Source of the DNA: Cryptomeria japonica
Lineage: Eukaryota; Streptophyta; Pinopsida; Cupressales; Cupressaceae
Assembly (NCBI RefSeq): GCF_030272615.1
Contig: NC_081407.1
Location: forward strand, 137,524,897 to 137,582,896
Length of the DNA stretch: 58,000 bases
Direction: 5' to 3'
Position numbers and translations under genes: made by a program. Each line of letters opens with the position of its first letter. The first letter of the stretch is position 1. The notes beneath the pieces are model-generated. The model saw only the letters and a program-made list of their open reading frames with translations. It did not search any database and was not told the origin of the DNA. Below are positions 10,771-20,630 of this stretch, one piece after another.

Positions 10771-11290
10771 ATGCAAATTGAAGAAATGATTGTGGAATTT
10801 GTGAGACCTTTGATAGCAAAAGTGGCCATTTTCTTAACTACTAAAGAATCTATTGTCATTCAAGGTTGAAACTTCTCTTTCTCCTCTCCACTACCAATGT
10901 TCATGGGATAATGGTTAAGCATAGTGTTCGTGATGCGATTTGATGAACTCCCCCACCTTAGGGAAGCCAAATTTTGTCGAAGCTTCAAGAGGAAGGCTAG
11001 GTTCAACAAGGCCTAATGTGGTGCTTAGAGATTCAATGGGTGTCTTTGTTAAAGGTGGATCCTTCTTTCTTGGTTCCAAAACTAATAATGCTACAGTGTG
11101 GAAAGTTGCAAAGGTTGATCTTTCTCTAGCCGGGTCAATGAGGCATAAGAAGTTACTCATTAAAGGTGTGTCATTCAAGGTTTGAGCAAGGTTAATTGCC
11201 TAAATTGGAAGTTGCAAGGTATTCTAGAAAAGGCATTTATGATTTGCCAGCATTTTAAAGATATCTTCTTTATTCATTCTTTTTGGGAAC
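10771..11290 (+). pseudogene. LINE RNase H domain remnant, catalytic residues lost
   Basis: Across small frame slips the plus strand gives MQIEEMIVEFVRPLIAKVAI, then KPNFVEASRGRLGS, TNNATVWKVAKV, HKKLLIKGVSFKV and LNWKLQGILEKAFMICQHF. This is the order of the plant RNase H fold found after zf-RVT in L1 elements: FDGASRGNPG, TNNEAE, EGDS and an L-x-W-K-L-Q-G helix. All three visible acidic catalytic positions are changed: FDG has become FVE, the EAE glutamate is lost, and GDS has become GVS. It is the natural continuation of the LINE fragment at 341-870 and belongs to the same dead copy, split by the insertion between them. The family assignment is strong; which LINE clade it belongs to is open. 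Confidence 0.75.
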
Positions 11291-12361
11291 CCCCCCTATT
11301 GTAGCACATTAGGCGATTTCTCACACCACTAGTCAAGGGACATGCGAGCTGTCCAAGTTACTTGTAAAAGAGCTCAATCTAGAAGAGGGAGATCGACCAA
11401 TGAATAGGGATTCAACTAATGGCAACACCCACATATTGTGAATTTTTAGTCAATACAACTATTGAAAAATTGTCCTTTTTGGCATTTACAAGTGATCATT
11501 TGGCCTCTTGCGAAGGTCTTGATCTTCTCTTGACGAGTGAGAAAACTCTATGATCTTCTCTTGCGAAGGGCTTGGAGACCACCTGCCTTCTTGATTCTTC
11601 TTCTTGTTTGAAGCTTTTTCGGTGTTGTATTATGCCTTGCAATGATATTGATGGTTGTTACTTCCCTGTCATTATTGTTTGATGTTGTATGTACTTGCTC
11701 TCATGGTGATTTGTGGGAACAGGTGTGGTTATTGTCAACAAGTGCGAATCCTCTTTTTCTCGTGAAAGCATCCATTTGCTTCTTCTACGGTTATTCATTT
11801 GTTAATTGGGCGAGTGCTTGCTGCGTATTGCTCCTAGGTGTGTTGATGTCGGATTCTAGGTGATTTTTTCTGGTGCTGTGTCTTTGCATTTGGCATAATG
11901 GTCCACACCTTTTGTCTAGTAGTAGGAATCCTCTTCGCTGACGCAAGGTTTCTAATCACATGCTTTAAAAAATCTTTTATTGTGCTAATAGTTTATCTTT
12001 GAATTTGGTTAAAAGTGTGTCGGACCCAAATGATATTGAGGATACTGGTGATGTTTATATGTTTCTATGCATCAGATTGACGGATAATTATTCGTAAATT
12101 TCGGATGGATATAATAGCCCACTATTTTTTTATTGAAAGGATAACTTCAACTTAGTTTTAAGGACTTAGAGATGAGGCGGAATGATCCAATATCCAATTT
12201 AAAAGAACTTTGAGAGCGTTTTCTGTTGGCAAATTCCATACGCTTCAATAGGTTTCGGGTGAGTATGCGCAACACATTGAAAACCTCCCTATCTGAACAC
12301 GGCAGATTTTTCTATTGGAAAAATTAAAGCAAGCACAGTGCATTAAGCAAAAGAAAATGTA
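11291..12361. other. No gene seen
   Basis: This follows the RNase H remnant and may include the 3' end of the LINE. It contains a small direct repeat of GATCTTCTCTTG (near 11,520 and 11,552). A 73-codon frame at 11,642-11,863 has no recognisable features and I do not support it. Confidence 0.45.
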
Positions 12362-12551
12362 CCGTGAATAGTGTGATTAAAAGGTAAGACAAGCGACGGC
12401 GTTGATGCGAGTTAAGCCCTTCTGCAGTAGCAGCAACAGCTTCACCATCATCTGCATCGGATGAATAGAAACATGGAACGCATAGTTGTAGAAGAATAGA
12501 GAGGGATATTTTGTGGGGTGTCACTGCATATCCATTGCTACTCCCCGCCAT
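12362..12551 (-). CDS. Possible host gene first exon (hypothetical)
   Basis: A minus-strand frame opens at 12,551 with MAGSSNGYAVTPHKISLSIL and runs through an acidic/alanine stretch (SDADDGEAVAATAEG) into LNSHQRRRLSYLLITLF. It is more GC-rich than its surroundings and does not resemble any retroelement protein. A TATA-like TATAAAT lies 89 bases upstream of the ATG on the same strand, leaving a short leader. A possible donor (CACG/GTACAT) lies at about 12,360; without splicing the frame ends at 12,324. I could not find a second exon in the next kilobase, so it could be a gene fragment or a chance frame. I do not recognise the protein. Confidence 0.3.
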
Positions 12552-12639
12552 TTTTTCAATTGTTTTCTCTGCGTGATGAAAATCCCCGCTTCGCTTTCCT
12601 TGTTCAGGTGCCCATCATGGATACCTTCGCTGGTAATGG

Positions 12640-12646
12640 ATTTATA
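12640..12646 (-). promoter_or_regulatory. TATA box candidate for the 12,551 minus-strand frame
   Basis: On the minus strand TATAAAT stands 89 bases before the ATG. A GC-rich stretch, CCGTCCCGCCC, lies just upstream. The spacing suits a start of transcription near 12,610. Confidence 0.35.
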
Positions 12647-12659
12647 AATATGGGCGGGA

Positions 12660-13267
12660 CGGTTGTTTTCTTTTTCTTTGGGGCAACTTTTTTCAAAAGA
12701 ATCGGAAAGAGAAAAAATTATATGAATGGGGAAAAATTAGTCAGGGAAGTTAATTTTGGGAGCACTTGAATCGATTTTTTTTTTAGTGTTAGTTTTTCAG
12801 AAATGTGAAATGGTTTTTTTAATTATTCTATATTTAAGGTTTCTAGGTGTGACTTATGATAAAATTTGTCATAACAATGAGAAATGTTTCTAAAATGAAT
12901 TTTTTAAGTTTAAATCAAAATTGGAATCTCTTCTAATTAAACAACAAATATCACTTGTTGTTAAATCAATATCATGTTTTTTAAAATATAATTATATATA
13001 ATCTAAATGATTTTGATATCTTTTCTTAATCATGGATCTTGTTATCTCTAATTTTTATAGCCAACACCATCGACCTAGTAATTGAACACAAAAATACTAT
13101 TTAACGTTATAAAGACAGCATGTTATTATACCAATGATAGGAGTGTGTCCAACTATTGGCCCTCTCTCGTATATGAATTTAAACAAAATTATATAAGTTC
13201 CATTTTGATTGCATCTTTATACCACCATTCAATTAAAAAAAAAGTTTCCAAAAAAGATTGAGTATTA
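12660..13267. other. AT-rich, no gene seen
   Basis: Long A/T runs and no recognised features. In the model of a minus-strand chromovirus (integrase at 21,100-21,620, chromodomain at 14,020-14,134), its 3' LTR should lie somewhere in 12,660-14,000, but I cannot delimit it. Confidence 0.4.
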
Positions 13268-13270
13268 AAA

Positions 13271-13350
13271 GCTTGGAGTTCAATTGGTTGAGTACAATTG
13301 TTGAGGACGATATGTTCATTGATTATGCCATCCACCAAGGTTCAAATCTC
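13271..13350 (+). repeat. tRNA-derived SINE-like head
   Basis: TTGGTTGAGTAC near 13,284-13,295 resembles a polymerase III A box. GGTTCAAATCT at 13,339-13,349 is close to the B-box consensus GGTTCRANNC. The spacing of about 45 bases suits a tRNA-derived SINE. No poly-A or poly-T tail is obvious and the cloverleaf does not look complete, so this is tentative. Confidence 0.4.
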
Positions 13351-14019
13351 CTAAAGATATGATAAATAAGAGATACAATTAGAGTTGTGCCCCAAGAAAT
13401 ATAAGAAACTTGAGAGATTCATTTAACTCTTGTATGAATTGTAAAGGCCCACTTCATAACTCAGGGATTTATAAAGTAGTCTACTTTTATAGAATATTTT
13501 GGTTTCAAAGAAACATAACGCTCCATAAGAATGAGGAACAAGGAGCATGGGTTGCCAAATTTTATGTATTGTTTTCATTTATCTTTAGAAATAAAATTGG
13601 ATTTCTTAAGCTCTTCAAGTGGTTTTGAAGAGCGAGACACTAATAAATTTTTAGTCTATTATGTAGTGGATAGAAGGTATCACCTTCTTTGATGCTACAA
13701 AATATTGCATTATGATACAATTAGAAATGATAGTATATGAATCTCATACTACATACATGCATTGAAATTACTTGCACAACATAAGAATAAAATAGGAAAT
13801 ATATTATAGATACTTGATAATGCTTGACAAAAAATAAGTTAAATAAAATTTATAATATGATCATAATAAGCTAATGACTACCTCTTATAGGCATACAATA
13901 CTTATGTCATGAATGTCACTCAAGCTAATGTAACTACCAATATAAAACTATATAAATGGTCATATAATCTAAATAAAAATTGTGGTAACCACAAGTTGGC
14001 CACACATATCCCAATGCAA
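13351..14019. other. No gene seen
   Basis: AT-rich sequence with a 72-codon frame (13,410-13,628) that has no recognisable features. It is probably old chromovirus 3' sequence and SINE tail. Confidence 0.4.
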
Positions 14020-14134
14020 TCAATGGGTTAAAGTCATAGTATGGTCCCCTTTAGAGAAGCATTGTCCTAAATGTGAATCAACTATGGCATCTTCAACCAA
14101 AGAATTTTTCCACTTGAGCAAATATCCTATAATC
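14020..14134 (-). pseudogene. Chromovirus chromodomain, C-terminal part
   Basis: Read on the minus strand from 14,134, the frame gives IIGYLLKWKNSLVEDAIVDS and then HLGQCFSKGDHTMTLTH with a stop at 14,020-14,022. YLLKWKN-x-x-x-EDA is the core of the Ty3 chromodomain that follows integrase in chromoviruses, and the C-terminal tail is also typical. The N-terminal part continues at 20,631 and beyond, on the far side of the 6.5-kb element that split it. The conserved W after EDA is lost (EDAIVD for EDATWE). Confidence 0.75.
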
Positions 14135-15046
14135 TATTGGCAATTGACACTCATTGGATTCATTTTGTTGTCATTGATGGCAACAAGATCAGATGGAAGT
14201 CATATATCGGCACTTGGAGGCATATACCGGTAGATACCGGCTTTGGAGCATTCAAGGCTACACCGGCACCGACATCAATACTTCATTGGAAGCTGACATC
14301 AAGGAGGACTTACTTAATAAATCATTTTGTAAATATTGTCAAGGCTGACATTAAATATCTTTGTAAATGTATTATAAGCTGACATAAGGCATATCATTTG
14401 TAATAGGTATATAGGTCAGTCTGCTAGGTTATTTTGTAAGATATGAGACATATGAAATGTGTGGATATAGGAGAATATATTAGAATTGTATGATGCGAAA
14501 TATATGTATAAAGATCATTTTGCATGCGAGTGCTATATCATGCAATGATCTGTAGATAGCTTGGAAAGCATTCTTGGAGGAGAAGAGATACCGGTCGCAG
14601 TTCAGAGTTTACAAACCGGTGCAGAGCAGAGACAGAACCGAAACTCTATTTGGCACAGCAGATGCATTCTTGACTTCATTTTCAGTAATTTACTTTAGCA
14701 GAAAGCTTGTAGTCAGTGAGGCTCTTTAGTGATGAGCAGTATGCTCTAAGCAGTGTGCCTTCCTGCAAGTGCAGGCCCCTATTATATGTAATATCTTTTC
14801 ATATGGCCAGTGAACTGATATTGTGGGTCACAAATCCCACCGTGGTTTTTCCTCATTGAGATTTTCCACGTATAAATTATGTGTGTTATGGTGTTCATTT
14901 ATGTGGATGGTTTATTTGCTTCTTGTTGTATGTTTATTTGTTTACTGGTTTATATATGCATGGTATAAAAGGATAAAAATTGTTCATACCGACAAAACAT
15001 TGATTCAAATCCCCCCCCCCTCTCTCAGTGTTCTTGGATCCCAACA
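14135..15046 (+). repeat. 5' LTR of the pol-less Gag element
   Basis: 912 bp, ending GGATCCCAACA. Its U5 part holds a run of ten C (15,011-15,020) shortly before the end. It is rich in ACCGG/ATACCGG strings. It matches 19,710-20,630 along its whole length. Confidence 0.9.
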
Positions 15047-15048
15047 AT

Positions 15049-15060
15049 TGGTATCAGAGA
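15049..15060 (+). other. Primer-binding site (initiator Met-tRNA type)
   Basis: TGGTATCAGAGA starts two bases after the LTR end. It differs from the standard TGGTATCAGAGC in the last base. Confidence 0.85.
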
Positions 15061-15120
15061 TTAATACCTCGGAAGAAGTTTAACAGCTTGAGGAAGATCC
15101 TGAAACTGGAATCTTTGAAC

Positions 15121-17447
15121 ATGGCTATGGAGAAGCAACTTGAGATGGCTCTTGAGGATTATGATGTTGAAAGGATGAAGAACTTAAAATTGCAAGAAGA
15201 ATTGAATTTTGCAAATGAATTCATTATTATCCTGCAAGAAAGGTTATCATCTGCTCAAGCCAAGAGAAAAGAGCTTTTGCAGAAACCAGGTGATAAGGAG
15301 AAGAATTCTCTTAAGGAGCAATGTTAGAAACTAAGTCAAGAAAACATGCTCATTGTAAAGCGGAAAATCGCGATCGAACCCTAGTTGCTCTCCCCTCTTC
15401 CAACTCCAAGGAGAGAGAAGGGAGGTTCACTAGGGTTGATGGTTTTCACTTAGGGGAGAGACTTTACATTCAAAAGAGGGGTTGAAACCCACAAGATCCA
15501 ATCCCACACAATGCAAGATTGGATGCTAAATGTGTTTCAAGGGTTAAGAAAGCAAGGCTACCCTCTTTTGTAAAGAATGTTGATAGGAGAATTAAGCTAG
15601 GAATGCATAGAAAGTGACAAAGACTCGCTTATAAACTGAGATAGGGATATAGGATGAAGCTGCGGACCTGGAATTAGCAGTAAAATGTCGATACGGCGCT
15701 GTCCTGCGAATTTGAGCAAAAGTTGCCAGGACGATGGCGCCCGGCGCCATGGTCCTCCGAAAAATCCGCGAAACGAAGGGGGATCTGTTCGTCTCTGCAC
15801 AAGGATTCCAGATCTTCAATTTCAGCCGCGTACCTGCAACCTACACACAGAAAAGCGAAGACGATTAGGGGGTTAGGGATTAGGGGTTTGCCTTTAGGTC
15901 AAACCCCGGTTTTGGAATTAACCAAGAAATGAGCAATGCTGTAAATGTAAATGTCTGTAATGTAAAACAAGTACTAATACCTTGTTGTAAGGATGTTTGT
16001 ATCCTTATGTGCGAAGGTATAGATGTTGTTGTTTGTTGTATTGTTGTATGTTGTATGTAGCATGTAGTATGTGATCTCCTCTTCAATGGTTGAATCCTTG
16101 TCTTGAATGCAACACTTAGCCTTGAATGGAGACTTAGAATGATCAATTGCTTGAAAGAATGCTTGAATGCTTGAATGCTTGAGTATAGTTTCCACGCTTT
16201 TTCCATCATGTGTGTCTCTATCCAAATGAGAGAGGAAAATGTAGTTTATATACTTGTCATTTAGGGCTGATAGACTGATTTTCCCGACCTTAGGCCGACC
16301 AGGAAAGATAATTTTCCAATTTGCAAACATAAAGACCCGAAGTCCAAAAGAGACCGGGCCCAAAATAGGACCCAGGGACCAGGGCGCTGGGCGCTCTGGT
16401 CCCACCTCCCGGGACAGCAGGGTGCAAAGGAGGTTCAGGCCAGGGTCCAAGAAAATGCAGTTTTCAGTGTCATAATCAGGTTTCGGGGTCTCCATTCAGG
16501 TTGCGTGTTGCGTCGCCATCGTGAAGACCGAAATGCAGTCGAAATTGCAAGTGTCAGAATTTTAGGACGCTACACTCATGAAGAATGAAATGCAAGATCC
16601 GACTATGAGGTTATCAAAAGATATTGAGGATAGAAAGAAGAAGGAAGATAATCTTGTTATATCTCTGAAGAATAAATTTGATGAATGTGGCAGATTGACT
16701 CATGAGAATAATTTGTTGAGAACTGATTTGGCACACTCCTGGAACAATGAACAAGAACTTGAAAGACAAATAACTACTTTGAGAGATGATCTGACTATTG
16801 CAAGTGAGTATAAAGAAAAAATTAGGATCAGTGTTGCACAGTTGGATGACTTATTGAAAAGACAAAGACAGATTGATGATTCTAGAGGACTTGGATTTGT
16901 ACAAGGTGAAAGCTCTGGTATCGCAAATGAAGATCAAACAACCGATATGCAGAACTCATCAGAACAGAGGAAACTGGTAAGGCAATCTAATGCTTATAAG
17001 TTCAATGGTAGATGTTTTGTTTGCAAAAAATTTGGGCATATGGCTAAACAATGTAGAAATAAAGCAAATCAAAACTGCAATTCGGTTCCCGGTCAATGCA
17101 CAAATTGCAAGAAATATGGTCATAGATCAGAAGATTGTAGAATGAATGTTAAATGTCATGCATGTGGAAAGTTTGGACATTTTGCTAATCAGTGTAGGTT
17201 AAGAAATGATACTGGATATGTCAAAGCAATTCAGAAGAACAATGTTACATGTTATGCATGCAACAAAATAGGTCATATTGCTACGTATTGCAAAAGCAAG
17301 ACTCAACCGATTAATAATGATAAAGATAATGAGAAAGGAAAGCAGAAGGCAAATGAAATACAACAAGATCACACAAAGAGATGGGTTAGAAAATTTGAAG
17401 AACCAAGTGGAGATGGATCTACACCGGTAACTCCACCGATAGAATAG
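15121..17447 (+). pseudogene. gag of the pol-less element, four CCHC zinc knuckles, split by a solo LTR
   Basis: The ATG at 15,121 starts MAMEKQLEMALEDYDVERMK, a charged coiled-coil-like N-terminus. One stop (TAG, 15,325-15,327) is the only in-frame break. At 15,354 a solo LTR enters. Taking out 15,354-16,579 (the LTR plus one TSD) joins the two halves in frame and gives 367 codons including the stop. The second half has more coiled coil (16,600-16,860), then four CX2CX4HX4C knuckles: CFVCKKFGHMAKQC, CTNCKKYGHRSEDC, CHACGKFGHFANQC and CYACNKIGHIATYC (about 17,014-17,292). A basic and polar tail ends at 17,447. Knuckles of this kind bind RNA in retroviral and plant Gag proteins. Four in a row is more than the one or two usual in plant Ty1 or Ty3 Gag. 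Confidence 0.85.
15354..16574 (-). mobile_element. Solo LTR inserted in gag, TSD CTCAT
   Basis: It begins TGTAAAGCGG and ends GACGCTACA, so on the minus strand it reads TGTAGCGTCC...CTTTACA. CTCAT stands on both sides (15,349-15,353 and 16,575-16,579). No internal region is present, so two LTRs have recombined to one. Long frames inside it on both strands (for example 15,880-16,495) have no recognised features and are not supported as genes. The high GC content (GGCGCC-rich stretches) contrasts with its AT-rich host. Confidence 0.9.
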
Positions 17448-17778
17448 GGTATCCCTCCACTGGCAAGAAATTCCACTGGTAACTGAGGCATAAGCCTTAG
17501 GGGTTGGCAAAGTCATTGCTAAATTTTGCATAGTACCCCGGAAGAGACTTAAGGAGACCTGGAAGAGATCTGGAGAATTGTGTTCATCATCGATGAAGGT
17601 TCACTCAACACATGACTGTGAAACCGACATCCATAGGGTTGTTGGTGAAGCATTTATTACAGAAGATTAGGGTTTTATTTGTTGTTAAAAGGGGTAAGTG
17701 AATTCATTTTCACTCACCGAGCATTCAAGCATTCAGAGCGAAGTAAAGGTGAATTAAGAGCAAGCAAAAGCATTGTGA
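17448..17778 (+). other. Spacer between gag and ORF2 of the pol-less element
   Basis: No supported gene. A stop (TGA, 17,776-17,778) bounds the ORF2 frame upstream. Coding of ORF2 may originally have begun here in another frame. Confidence 0.45.
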
Positions 17779-19506
17779 AAGGATTTTGAGCAATTATCTG
17801 AAGCACTCAATCTTCCACCGGCAAGGAAGCCTATGCAAAAGAGGAAACCGGTCACACTGGCAGCCACAAGCAAAAAGAAGAAGGGTGATGATATTGAAAC
17901 CAGTAAGACCACAATGACTTGTGTTGAGCTTATTGATGAAATTACAAAAGATGGAATATTAAAAAATATGTCGAAGTATTATGAAGATTTAGAAGAGAAT
18001 GAGCAAAAGGAATTAGAAGAGGCTATTTTGTTGTATATAGACATTTATAAGAAAGCCTTAACTGAAATTTTGAAGGAGATACCTTTATCCTTGTATGATA
18101 AACTTGAAGCTAGGAGACTTGACGTTGTCAAGAGGGATAGGGAGATCAAAGAAGTAGCACTTTTGGAAATGTGTGGTTCTATAAATAATGAAGAAATGAA
18201 AAGATGTATAGATATTGCAAATAGGATAGTTTTCAGTAGTAAATCCCGACATATAAGTCTTATGATGGGGAGATTAAATGACGTGATAAATGAGACTAGT
18301 AAGGGATGGACCAAATTCTTTGAGAAAAACCCAGATTTTCTCACATCCTAAGAAGAGTTTGCAAGGGAAACGACTTCCACCATTCCTGACAAATCAAATG
18401 GGAAGGGTATTTTGGGCAGTTCAACTCCTATTTTGACACAACCGACAGTAACTATAGATACTCAAACACAACCGACAGTTAAGGAGAGTGTACAGTCTGT
18501 ACTAGCACAGACCGTTTTTGAGCAAGGCAATGTACAGGACACTGAAAATACTGTGGATAATACTCCACCAGCAGTAACTGACACTGCACCAAGTGGCGAA
18601 GCCACCAGTGCAAAAGAGGTTGAGATGGACAAGGTAAAAGAAACTGATTCCATGTCAACAGGTAAAACTGATTCCTTGACAAAGGTTTTGTCAATTGACA
18701 CTTCTCAGGTTGAGAAGAAATCAGTCTCTAAGTTGAGTCCAACTGAATTGATGATGATGGCTACTCAGAAATTACTAAAGGAAGGTACTACAGACAAAGG
18801 AATAATTTATCAATCGGTCTCAGTATTGCACAAACTAATACCTGACTGTTAGATTGAAGATGGAGCAAGCCCTTCCGATAAGATCAAGACTCTAATAGAG
18901 CACATATCCAACAATTTTCAATCTCTGAGGCAGATTGCAGACCGACAGGCTTTGGATAAATTCACAACAGCAAAAAGAACAACTTTTGATCAGATTATAG
19001 AAACAGAGAAGAAGAAAATTGAGGACAAACTTATTCCTATTGAGGTTTTTTTAAAACAATGTACAAATATCTACAGAGTGTGTTGTAACATAGAAAGTCT
19101 TACAACTAATGTAGATAGAATATTGAAGGAGTTATATGATAAGATGACTAAAATTGCTAATTCTTTTTATGGATTGACTGCAGTGATCACATCTGTTGAT
19201 GGACAAATTTTGTCCTTGGAGAACCAAATTTTTGCTTTTGAGAAGGAGAGAGATAAAATCATGCGAAGAGTAATAAATCTAAGAGGATTGGTAAGTCCTA
19301 GACTAGATTCATTGGGTGTTCATAAGAAAGAGTGCATGGACATGATAGCTAAACCCACACTGGCAAATATCCAAGAGAAGGAAACACTTGCCCAATTACT
19401 AAGTGGACTAGCATCTATTTCTGATACTTTCAAATCCGGCTAGGATACATATCTTCAGTTATTGCAAAAGGCATACCCGGAAATCTTGAAGATGACTAAG
19501 CTCTAG
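17779..19506 (+). pseudogene. ORF2 of the pol-less element, unknown protein of about 575 residues
   Basis: One frame stays open from 17,779 to the stop at 19,504-19,506 apart from stops at 18,349, 18,850 and 19,441, with no frameshift. The first in-frame ATG is at 17,833 (MQKRKPVTLAATSKKKKGDD). The N-terminal 170 residues are charged and helical. The middle (18,412-18,700) is a Thr/Ser/Pro/Val-rich low-complexity stretch (TQPTVTIDTQTQPTVKESVQ). The C-terminal part (18,952-19,440) is helical with likely coiled coils (LENQIFAFEKERDKIMRRV). I see no zinc knuckle or enzyme motif. Its place after gag, where pol would stand, and its preserved frame suggest it was a real protein of this element. It could be a structural or RNA-binding partner of Gag; that is inference. 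Confidence 0.65.
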
Positions 19507-19697
19507 TGAAACTAACAATATTCTTTTATTCTTTCAATTCTTTCACCGGTCTTTGGCATTAATGTCAAAGGGGGAGTATGTATATATGTGAAAACTATCA
19601 TAGAAACACATGGGAAGGATATCAGATAGAGTGTATTGATTAGGGGGAGCATACCGACAGGGAATCCATTTTTCACATGAGTGTTGCCATCAATGCC

Positions 19698-19708
19698 AAA
19701 GGGGGAGA
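19698..19708 (+). other. Polypurine tract of the pol-less element
   Basis: AAAGGGGGAGA lies one base before the 3' LTR start. A near copy, CAAAGGGGGAG, lies about 130 bases upstream at 19,566-19,576. Confidence 0.85.
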
Positions 19709-19709
19709 T

Positions 19710-20630
19710 TGTTGGCAATTGACACTCATTGGATTCAGTTTGTTGTTAGTGATGGCAACAAGATCAGATGGAATTCATATACCAGGACTTGGAGGCATAT
19801 ACCGGCAGATACCGACTTTGGAGCATTCAGGGCTACACTGATATCGGTACCGACATCAATACTTCATTAGAAGCCGACATCAAGGAGGACTTACTTAATA
19901 AATCATTTTGTAAATATTGTCAAGGCTAACATTGAATATCTTTGTAAATGTATTGTAAGTTGACATAAGGCATATCATTTGTAATAGGTATATAGGTCAG
20001 CCTGCTAGGTTATTTTGTAAGATATGAGACATACGAAATGTGTGGATATAGGAGAATATAAGAGGACTGTATGATGCGAAATATATGTATAAAGAACATT
20101 TTGTATGCAAGTGTTATATCATACATTGATCTGTAGATAGCTTGGAAAGCATTCTTGGAGGAGAAGAGATACCGGTAGCAGTTCAGAGTTTATGAACCGG
20201 TACAGAGCAGAGACAAAACCAGAACTCTATTTGGCATAGCAGATGCATTCTTGAGTTCGTTTTCAGTAATTTACTTTAGCAAAAAACTTGTATTCAGTGA
20301 GGCTCTTTAGTGATGAGCAATATGCTCTAAGAAGTGTGTCTTCCTGCAAGTGCAAGTGCAGGCCCCTATTATATGTAATATATTTTCATATGGCCAGTGA
20401 ACTAATATTGTGGGTCACAAATCCCACCATGGTTTTTCCTCATTGAGGTTTTCCACGTATAAATTTGGTGTGTTATGGTGTTCATTTATGTGGATGGTTT
20501 ATTTGCTTCTTGTTATATGTTTATTTGTTTATCGGTTTATATATGCATGGTATAAAAGGATAAAATTTGTTCATACTGGCAGAACACTGATTCACTCCCC
20601 CCCCCCTCCTAGTGTTCTTGGATCCCAACA
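19710..20630 (+). repeat. 3' LTR of the pol-less Gag element
   Basis: 921 bp from TGTTGGCAATTGAC to GGATCCCAACA, with a C run at 20,597-20,606. It is followed by TAATC, the same five bases that precede the 5' LTR. Confidence 0.9.

Larger units (their letters stand above)
14135..20630 (+). mobile_element. Complete LTR element without pol: Gag plus a second unknown ORF; TSD TAATC
   Basis: LTRs lie at 14,135-15,046 and 19,710-20,630, with a Met-tRNA primer site at 15,049 and a purine tract at 19,698. TAATC stands at 14,130-14,134 and again at 20,631-20,635. The 5' LTR begins TATTGG where the 3' LTR begins TGTTGG, a single G-to-A change; both end CCCAACA. Between them are a four-knuckle Gag (with a nested solo LTR) and a second coiled-coil-like frame, but no protease, RT, RNase H or integrase. 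It must have relied on enzymes supplied by another element, likely a copia or Ty3 relative that uses the same primer tRNA. LTR differences are plentiful, about a dozen in the first 145 bases, so the insertion is old. Confidence 0.9.

Noticed and set aside
13285-13349. tRNA gene
   Set aside because: Boxes are present, but the acceptor and anticodon stems do not pair well, so a SINE-like relic is the better reading.
15880-16495. Overlapping minus-strand frames of 109 and 173 codons
   Set aside because: They lie within the solo LTR 15,354-16,574, show no known motif and are explained by its higher GC content.
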